Of a DNA stretch of 64,000 bases, positions 57,066-64,000 are shown piece by piece. Numbering within the stretch: the first letter of the stretch is position 1; every line of letters starts with the position of its first letter. A program made the position numbers and the translations under genes. This stretch comes from Fragum whitleyi (Eukaryota > Mollusca > Bivalvia > Cardiida > Cardiidae), in contig OX411543.1 in NCBI GenBank assembly GCA_948146395.1, positions 55,605,689-55,669,688 of the forward strand. The letters are read 5' to 3'. The notes beneath the pieces are model-generated. The model was not told the origin of the DNA. It saw only the letters and a program-made list of their open reading frames with translations, and made no database searches.

Positions 57066-57570
57066 ATCGTATCTACTTTTGACAAATTCAATGCCATTTG
57101 AAAAAGTCAAGGCCAACCATCAAAAGCCCCAGAAAAAACTGCTGTGATAGGGTACCTTGTGTTTCAAAACATCTCTTTTCCCACCAAATTGTCAATCAAA
57201 ACCGTTACTCATATCGGTCTAAAATCAACGGGCAAAAATGATAGCAAATCCAAATCATTCTTCATCGTATTTTAGTGTGGCTTCAAGAAAGTCTTATTTA
57301 CTTCAACATAAATGAACACATATGGGATTAATCTGATTCGCGGATCTTTTCATAAGCAACTCAACTAACGCTGATTGCCTACTTCAATATAAATCATCCG
57401 GTGTGTGCATTTTGATTTTATCATCCTTCAAAAAGGTAATGACCATTTTTATCCGAATTGCGTTCACTTCCTATCTTCGGACGAACGCAAGCTGAGTACT
57501 ATGGAAGCATGGGTATTATAATATTTAAAGACTCAATGCTAAGTGCTAGAAGGGGAAACTTTTTTAATCA

Positions 57571-57768
57571 TCGCGGCGGCTGGATTCCTGGTATTTCTCT
57601 CACCAGTACAACTATCACATCCTTTCCTAGCCTCCAGCTACAATCTCATATAGGTCTACGATTATCAACCCATTGGTGGGGGACACATAATCGGAAAGAA
57701 TGAGTGCCGCCGTCAAGGACCTCTAGATTGACAGTCCGACGCGCTGCCAACTGCGCTATGACGGCAGC
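57571..57768 (-). mobile_element. SINE family 1, minus orientation
   Basis: The complement contains the head (GCTGCCGTCATAGCGCAGTT on minus) and the body. A short internal deletion is present relative to 62575-62853, and the B-box region is damaged. Confidence 0.8.
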
Positions 57769-57831
57769 TACAAGGAAAGAAAACAACCTTTACCGATCCC
57801 GAAACTCATTGCTAGTCTTCCGATTAGAAGT

Positions 57832-58264
57832 ACAGTTAGTTACATCATGAAATTGACAAGGTAAATGAGTTTGGAATGCTTTAGGAATGAAATTGAATGA
57901 GTGTGTTTTGAGTAATTTAACGGGAGGTAATCCAATATCGATAATTTTGTTCAGGATGAACAAAATTAGCGAAATTGATTACCTCCCTTTAATAAAATAT
58001 GCATAATACAAGTTCTATAGAAAGCTTCCTATTTCTTCGAGAACCTATTTGACGCCTACAATTTGAATTATGTCTGTGAAATCGCGATTTTTCTCCATCC
58101 AAATTTATTTTGAATGACGTTGTTGATTCTTTATTTTTCAATAGGTTTAAGCGTTTTTGATCGATTTGAGTGAGTGTTTGGAATGAATGAATGGAGCGCT
58201 GATTGAGCGATTTAGAATGGTTTTGATTGAGGCGAATGTCAATTACACGATGTAATTAACTGTA
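57832..58264. mobile_element. Family A MITE, well preserved, TA flanks
   Basis: TACAGTTAGTTACATCATGA to CGATGTAATTAACTGTAC. The core hairpin GGGAGGTAATCCAATATCGA / GCGAAATTGATTACCTCCC is at 57922-57988. It carries the arm motif GGAATGAATGAATGGAGCGC. Confidence 0.85.
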
Positions 58265-58509
58265 CAAGTATGCGAGCACAGATGAACCTACCTGTCGTTC
58301 CATAGAACTAATACTGTTATGCTCATACCCAACAGTCAATATTACAGATAGAAGCGGTATTTTAGATCAAAGAATTTCAAAAATGATATCACAAACCCTT
58401 TGTTGTTGGTATCTATTTAAATCGTATCGCTGAGGCGATTCAAATAAGTACACCGAACATGGGCTACATTGAGAAATAAATATTTTAGACAGGCTTTACA
58501 CCCTTTTTT

Positions 58510-58767
58510 CTGTACTTCTGGGCCCGAGGTTATAAAACTTTTTTCAGGCTCAGACTCAATTTTTCTCCAATTTTAAATTGAAATAAATGTATGAAAATAA
58601 AAGATAATATTAATAAGTTGTTATTTATAACAACTTATTAATATCATCTTTAATGTTAATACATTAAAATGAGTAATTTAACAGAATTGTGGCTTTGATC
58701 ACAAAATGAAATTTAAGAAAAGTTTTATTTGAGCCTGAGAAAAATTATAAGCTCGGGCCCAGAACAG
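58510..58767. mobile_element. 258-bp palindromic MITE with TTCTGGGCCCGAG ends
   Basis: CTGTACTTCTGGGCCCGAG and TCAGGCTCA at the left are inverted at the right (TGAGCCTGA, CTCGGGCCCAGAACAG). The centre is a long hairpin, AATATTAATAAGTTGTTAT facing its complement. Confidence 0.8.
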
Positions 58768-58949
58768 GGATCGTGATTTACGTAAAATCCGCCCCCTGAT
58801 GACGTAAGTAACCCTTTACTTCATTAGTAAGTATAAGTGGGAAGGCCGTTGTAGGCGATAAACAAGGTATTTGTAGCATTTAATGCAACCACAGTGGGCA
58901 GGATATGGGAGTATCAGTCACCCACCTTTCCTCACACCCTTTAACTGAT

Positions 58950-58970
58950 ACAGTTAGTAACATCGTGAAA
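58950..58970. mobile_element. Family A left terminus cut off by a SINE
   Basis: ACAGTTAGTAACATCGTGAAA is followed at once by the SINE head AGCCGCCGTC. Confidence 0.7.
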
Positions 58971-59140
58971 AGCCGCCGTCCTAGCGCAGGGATAGCGTGT
59001 CCGATTATTATTCAAGAGGTCCCGGGTTCAATACCGATGGCGAAACTCATCCTTTCCGACTTTTTGTCTTCTACCGAATGATTGATAAGCGTAACCCAAG
59101 GTGGAAATACTGGTGTAAGAAATACAATGACTCAATTGTT
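58971..59140 (+). mobile_element. SINE family 1, 3'-truncated
   Basis: The head GCCGCCGTCCTAGCGCAGG has a recognisable A box; the B box reads GGGTTCAATACC. The body runs to about AAATACTGGTGTAAGAAATA. Confidence 0.75.
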
Positions 59141-59384
59141 GCAAAACATACGGTCATGAACAAAAAACAAAAACGGAGTAATTCGTCGGAGGGAAACTTG
59201 TTCAAGCTGAAGTTACATTTTATTCGCCCATCCTCGTAAAGAATTTGAAATAAATTGGGAGTTCAACGGCCATTTTATCATGAATGGGTGTTTTGATTGG
59301 TTCGCCGATTGTTTGAATGACAGCAGCTCTGTAAATTCTAATTTCCAACTTATTGTCCTTTTCGTTTCACGTCCAGACACTTAG

Positions 59385-59456
59385 AAAGCTACAAATCTCT
59401 GTTATCCACTGTCTATATGGGACCCCTCAGGCGGAAAGGGACCATCCGGGTAGTGC
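59385..59456 (+). CDS. Same gene, candidate exon e (72 bp)
   Basis: GTCCAGACACTTAG|AA to GTAGTGC|GTAAAG would be phase 1-1 and encode KSYKSLLSTVYMGPLRRKGT, IRVV, continuing naturally from LTR of exon d. An alternative donor is CCGG|GTAGTG (59449). The next well-supported exon needs phase 2, so the boundary or a further exon is unresolved. Confidence 0.45.
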
Positions 59457-60399
59457 GTAAAGTGCCGACTCAGTCAGACTGCGCGGACTGACTATGGTCA
59501 AATCTTTTCGCTTTTTGCTACTTTTCTGATTCGCGATTGATCAATATACCTTTATGTGGAAGATTTTTTGAGTTGCAATCTCTGGTTGGCCTGTACTAGA
59601 ACCAGTCTCTTTTTGAAATATTTTTTACAGAATTCCCATGTGGTCCATTTTCGCGCGATAGGTCACATATACATATACGCTGATCTACAGAGCACATAGT
59701 ACAGACTTGCCTAGACAGACCCGAGTGGTTCGCTAGGTGCTCGGCTATTTACTGGTAAAAACGCGATGTTCATGTATAAATAAAGCCTTCGAATGGTCGA
59801 CGTTGACGTATGAATAGTAATAATGCCATTCTCTTGAAAGTTTGTATATAGTCAACATATATAAACAGGGGACAAAACGAATTTCTTAGGTTATTCCCGT
59901 TAATTTAGAGGCCTTTTTTTCTCCCAGAATTATGCCCCCTATCGACTCTGATTTATTGTCCTAAAAAATTGTAGTACATTATAGAAGAGCATAAATACCC
60001 TATTACTTGAACTATGCAATTGATTGAAATATTCTTTAAAGCCCTCACACCACAAGTTATCCGGCTCAGTTACTAAAGTTAGAAAAAGAAAAAAAACTAA
60101 AACAAAATAATACCAACAACAATAAATAGCCGTGCTTCGATTTTGCTTTGGCGTTACATATATATCATTGGTCATATCTCTGTTGTTATTCAAGATAAAT
60201 TCATGAAACTTGGCATGTGTGTTCATCATTAGAGCTATCCGGACCCAATAACTCTGAAAGCATTTTCGTAAGAGTGATGCCACATTTAGTACCTAAAATT
60301 CTCGGACGATTCATGAAAGAGTATAAACATTATTTCGTCGATTTCATTTACTGACCTTTTTCATCTGAACTGTTCTCGAAAAAACCCGGCGTTTCGCGA

Positions 60400-60625
60400 A
60401 CCAATAAGACACTTTAAAACACACAGCAGCCATTTACATCATTAAGAGTATTTGATCGATTTAAATGAAATGTCGATCGTTTTTAACGATTTCGAAGCCT
60501 TTTTGAAAAATTTGGACCGAATTTCAATGGTTTGAGTGGGCGTTTGACATGTATGAATTGAGCGAGTTCTTCTAAATAATTGCTGTCAAGTTGAATGTCG
60601 ATTTCACAATGTAACTAAATGTTAC
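60400..60625. mobile_element. Family A MITE, right half
   Basis: CGCGAACCAATAAGACACTT, TTTGATCGATTTAAATGAAA and GTCGATTTCACAATGTAACT are right-arm words. It lies 226 bp before exon f. Confidence 0.6.
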
Positions 60626-60851
60626 TGTTGTTGGCATCGTCTTCACACAAAAACCGTGAAATATTATGATATCGCTGTTATCATTGAATGGATTGACTTG
60701 AAATTTGGAATATTTGTCGTTACAGGGGCAACCTTTAAAAACAAAGGGATTTACTCTAAACGCATTTGTACAATTTAGCCTCTTTTGTCGACTATCCAGT
60801 TTGTCAGCCGTGTGTTGGAACTCAGAAGCTGTACTCTTGTTTGTCTTTTAG

Positions 60852-61099
60852 ACTCGGGGAAGTTGAGACGATAGAGTTGTGTATGGGCATGCGCAGTTTC
60901 ATCGAGGCAAATTTCTTCTCAGCTGGCTCTCCGCCAAGTTTAATGGCGACCACACATGACTACGAGAAGACGATGCAGGAGATGTGTGATTACGTCAGAG
61001 ATTACGTCAACCATTTCTACCTCCATGTTGAAGAATACGAACACATGTTACTGCAAAGAAATGCTGAAGGATTGAAAGCACTCTTCCAGAAATATTTAT
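60852..61099 (+). CDS. Same gene, exon f (248 bp)
   Basis: A strong acceptor (TTGTTTGTCTTTTAG|A) and donor (TATTTAT|GTAAGA), phase 2 in and 1 out. It encodes LGEVETIELCMGMRSFIEAN, FFSAGSPPSLMATTHDYEK, TMQEMCDYVRDYVNHFYLHV and LLQRNAEGLKALFQKYL, a clearly helical, conserved-looking segment. In-frame acceptors at 60800 or 60826 would extend it leftwards, but that part overlaps a repeat. Confidence 0.75.
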
Positions 61100-61588
61100 G
61101 TAAGATATGTTCTCAACCGTGTTTCCAGAATTTTTATTTTAAATTTTAAAGAAAAGGAACATCCAAAGATGTAAACTGTTAAAATGAAAGCATGAACGAT
61201 ATTATGAAAACCCTTAAATGGTGATTGTTAGGGAGAGAGTTGTGTTGTATTCTTCTAAGCTCTGAAAATTATTTTCAAATTATAAAACCCCGAGATTATA
61301 CACTGTTTTTCGTGTCAAATCGTAAATCATTCATTTCTTGAACAAAAGAGGCTCTATTTCAATTCGTTGTCGCGACAATTTTTTTGTTGTTCATTCAAAG
61401 AAAGATTAATCAACATAAAGAAAAATATCCTTAATATATATGCGTTCATTGTTTAGGTATAAAACGCTGATCAATTCAAAATTTGAACAGATTTTGATGA
61501 TTAGTTGCGGCACCTTTGTTTCAAATAGTGTGTATGAATTAGTAAACCCATGCTGTTGAAAGGCTCTATATGTTTGGATATTTTTCAG

Positions 61589-61654
61589 CAACGAATGGAC
61601 TCCTTATGCTAGTAAATGTTCTTGAGACCTTGCGCTGGATACCCAACATATCAG
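61589..61654 (+). CDS. Same gene, exon g (66 bp)
   Basis: GGATATTTTTCAG|CA to ATATCAG|GTAAAT, phase 1-1. It encodes TNGLLMLVNVLETLRWIPNI and joins exon f in frame (T|CA = Ser). Confidence 0.75.
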
Positions 61655-61679
61655 GTAAATTGTTTTCTGTCGACTTTAT

Positions 61680-61945
61680 TTCGGGTAAACTACGGTGTAC
61701 TGCTGTAACATTGGTGTCGTTGTCTTTATTACGATCGGTGGCGTTGTCGTCAAACGAAAACTTTAAAAATTACTGATAACCCTGGCGAGACTGATGGCAT
61801 TCACCTGCAATTGGCCTCCTTTATTCTCTGTTAGAAGAGCAACCTATACTATCTATGGGAATAACTCTAGATGATTTTTTTTGCGACCAATGCCCTATTG
61901 ACTTGGGTTCTTTCACCATCGGTCATTTAACAGCCGAGCGTACAA
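61680..61945 (+). mobile_element. Diverged copy of the GCTCGGC-ended element
   Basis: GTCGTTGTC, AGAGCAACCTATACTATCTA and GGAATAACTCTAGATGA match 21044-21335 and end near GCCGAGCGTAC. It lies in intron g-h. Confidence 0.6.
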
Positions 61946-62322
61946 GAAGGCGAGAAGTCTTTGAAAGATGTTTTAGTCGACAAAATAATATGTCTTGGAT
62001 TTTTAAATCTTTTCATGCGAACAGAAGCACAAAGCCATTTTCCATGTAGCTTTCTTAATAAAGTAATATGTGATCGGCCCTAAAATATTCAAGTTGATGT
62101 TACTTTACTAAAGTTAGAAACTGCAACAAATTGTCGAAATTTCTTAGTTTTTGTATCAACGTATTTGGAATTTCATACAGAGAGCTAATTCACCATTTTG
62201 ATAATAAATAGTGATTGTAAGGACAAGCTTGTTGACTTTTAATCATTTAAGTTTTTTTGGAGTATCTTAAGCGGTCCATGTTAGGCGTCGTTTTTTATTC
62301 ATATATTTTTAACCGAAAGTCA

Positions 62323-62480
62323 TTTAAGGTAGTGGAACCGTAATAGTTTTTGGAACTGATTATCTTTCACAATATTGATCGAGGTTTCCTAATGAAATTC
62401 ATTAGGAAACCTCAGTTAATATTGTTAAAGTTCATTACTCCGGAAACGTTACGGAACTAATACGGGTCCATTACCTTAAG
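62323..62480. mobile_element. MITE (family F), copy with a perfect central hairpin
   Basis: TTTAAGGTAGTGGAACCGTA at the left faces ACGGGTCCATTACCTTAA. The centre GAGGTTTCCTAATGAA is followed by its exact complement. Confidence 0.75.
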
Positions 62481-62574
62481 TTTGTGTTTCGATTGTAATA
62501 TGCAAATTGATTAAAAAAAAGGATTGACTAATCGAATCTTGTTACGATTCATTAAACAACTTGAGTTTGTTTTC

Positions 62575-62853
62575 GAGCCGCCGTCATAGTGCAGTTAGTA
62601 GCACGTAGGACTGACAATCTAGAGGTCTCGGGTTCGATCCCCGACGGCAGCACTCATTTTTTCCGACTATTTATCTCTCACCAATCGGTTGATAATCGTA
62701 GACCTATGTGAGATAGTAGCTGGAGGCTAGGAAAGGATGTGGTGGTTGTACCGGTGAGAGAAATACCAGGAAACCATTGTTAGGGGCTCCAGCCGCCGCG
62801 ATATAACTGAAAACGTTGAAAGCGGCGTAAAACTCCATTCAATCAATCAATGG
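62575..62853 (+). mobile_element. SINE family 1, full-length reference copy
   Basis: The 279-bp element is flanked by GTTTGTTTTC at 62565-62574 and 62854-62863, a 10-bp target duplication. The tRNA-like head (62577-62650) has acceptor strands GCCGCCG/CGACGGC, D arm GTGC..GCAC and T arm TCGGGTTCGATCCCCGA. The anticodon-arm words GACTGACAATCTAGAGGTC resemble tRNA-Cys. A family-specific body and an (AATC)n-like tail follow. Confidence 0.9.
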
Positions 62854-62899
62854 GTTTGTTTTCACTTCGCTGCCAAACATTTCTTTTCTGTCATTTTAG

Positions 62900-62993
62900 T
62901 CATGGACACGGTTGGTATAACAAAGCTAAACTGGACCTTACCTGCTGACAGCGTTATAGAGAATGCACAGAGTGATATCAGTTACTGGCAAAG
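62900..62993 (+). CDS. Same gene, exon h (94 bp)
   Basis: TTTCTGTCATTTTAG|TC to CAAAG|GTAAAA, phase 1 in and 2 out. It encodes MDTVGITKLNWTLPADSVIE, NAQSDISYWQ. The acceptor is 46 bp after a full-length SINE. The frame is open at the donor, so the gene continues beyond it, probably beyond the window. Confidence 0.7.
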
Positions 62994-63214
62994 GTAAAAA
63001 AAGATTAATTGTTCAGTTAAAAAATGTCTTTAAAGATTATCATCCTACTTAGAACTTATTGTCGCTCGAGACTCATACCATTGCTGACACCCAAGCCGTT
63101 CAATACGATCCGAAATCGCTTTAATGCATCAATAAAATCGATTCGAATGATCTAAGATTTCATTGGCTATCGTAAATTGGGGCGTCGGATTGTTTCCTGG
63201 GACAAAACTGTCCA

Positions 63215-63650
63215 TACTGTTAATAACATCGTGAAATTGACAAGCTGAATGATATTGAAATGGTTTCGGAATGAAATTGAATGAGTGAGCCTTTGAATAA
63301 AATTAAAGAGAGGAATTCAATATCGCTAATTTAGTTCATCTTGAACACAGTTAGCGATATTGATTACCTCCCTTCAATAAACTAATAGGTTCTATAAAAA
63401 GCTTTCTTTGTCTTCACAAACCAATCATACGCTTACAAAATTTAATTTAGTTTGTGAAAACATGTTATTTTCTTGCGTTTTTTTTTGTTTTTCAATGTAG
63501 TTGTTGATCTTATAATTTTTAAGTGGTGTTGGGAATGTTTTTGAATGGTTTGAGTAAATATTTTGTATGAATGAATGGAACATTGAGCAAGTGAATAAGA
63601 ATAGTTTTTTCATCATATTGACAGTCAATTTCACGATGTTACTAGCTACA
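63215..63650. mobile_element. Family A MITE, well preserved
   Basis: ACTGTTAATAACATCGTGAA to GTCAATTTCACGATGTTACT. The core hairpin is TCAATATCGCTAATTTAGTT facing GTTAGCGATATTGATTACCT. The 92-codon minus frame lies over it. Confidence 0.85.
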
Positions 63651-63659
63651 GGACAGTAA

Positions 63660-64000
63660 GTATATTTGATTTTAGGGAAAAGAATTTCTGTCAATTCGTT
63701 CAAATTGATTGCAGTAAAAATTCTATTAGAACCCGATGCTCTCCTTAAACCCCAACCTCCTTTCTGGAGGTTGGAATAGAATCTTTTATGATATTTTACA
63801 AATTCTCAAACCCTATATTTAAGGCCCATCCCCACAAACTCAAGGTCAGAAACAATTAAGCAGAGGATTTATGCACGTAAATAACAAATCGAATGTAAAT
63901 ATTTTTCGAGAGATTATTTTATTATAGGGAGAAGTGATTGTATTTATTTATTTTTAAACTTTGTTTTTGGTGATGACTTAGTTCTTGTAAATACATAAAG
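63660..64000. other. Unassigned window end
   Basis: No exon was recognised, although the gene ending in exon h at 62993 must continue downstream. A small hairpin, CCCCAACCTCCTTTCTGGAG plus GTTGG, lies near 63750. Confidence 0.4.

Noticed and set aside
40845..57768. Protein-coding reading of frames in SINE bodies (41489, 57458, 58997)
   Set aside because: The frames follow SINE sequence shared by several copies.
62577..62650. Functional tRNA-Cys-like gene
   Set aside because: The anticodon arm pairs poorly, and the sequence is part of a dispersed SINE with a tail and target duplication.

Overview
This 64 kb window is animal nuclear DNA, most likely from a mollusc and probably a bivalve. The basis is AT-rich sequence, small exons with GT-AG introns, tRNA-headed SINEs, many hairpin MITEs, and repeats with TAGCTCGCCCGGG-type and GTCTGTC/GCCCCCG-type ends that I associate with bivalve genomes. 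The species cannot be named from the sequence. There is one 200-N assembly gap (29593-29792). No prokaryotic operons, CRISPR arrays, rRNA or functional tRNA genes were seen.

Layout. 1-3080: a 1428-bp direct tandem duplication (two full copies and a partial third) carrying a piggyBac-like MITE and a SINE. 3690-6520: a fourth fragment of that unit, split by a 2.7 kb element (3778-6487) with about 50-bp inverted ends, CACGGTG/CACCGTG termini and a 5-bp target duplication (ACTAT), i.e. Transib/RAG-type features. 6.5-29.2 kb: mainly repeats, comprising Tc1-like MITEs, tandem arrays, a GTTACAA satellite, inverted repeats, a 60-bp minisatellite and microsatellites. 30.2-31.9 kb: the clearest single-copy gene start, a C2-domain protein on the minus strand with a TATA box; its first intron is a pure GA/CT tract. 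32-48 kb: more repeats with three isolated exon candidates (40304-40355; a signal-peptide exon 41436-41481; a VWC-like terminal exon 45135-45039 on minus). 48.8-51.6 kb: a 5'-truncated LINE with a 767-codon reverse transcriptase ORF. 52.1-63.0 kb: a plus-strand multi-exon gene of unrecognised family. Its first four exons are all phase 1-1 and join in frame. The gene probably continues past the window and is filled with MITEs and SINEs.

Transposons dominate. At least two TTAA-targeting (piggyBac-like) MITE families, one Tc1-like hairpin MITE with about 15 copies, and several other TIR families are present. Several are nested in one another, so related empty sites inside the window define insertion boundaries and target duplications without outside data. 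Two exons of the multi-exon gene begin within tens of bases of a transposon end (54190 and 62900), so mobile elements have shaped its introns and perhaps its splice signals.
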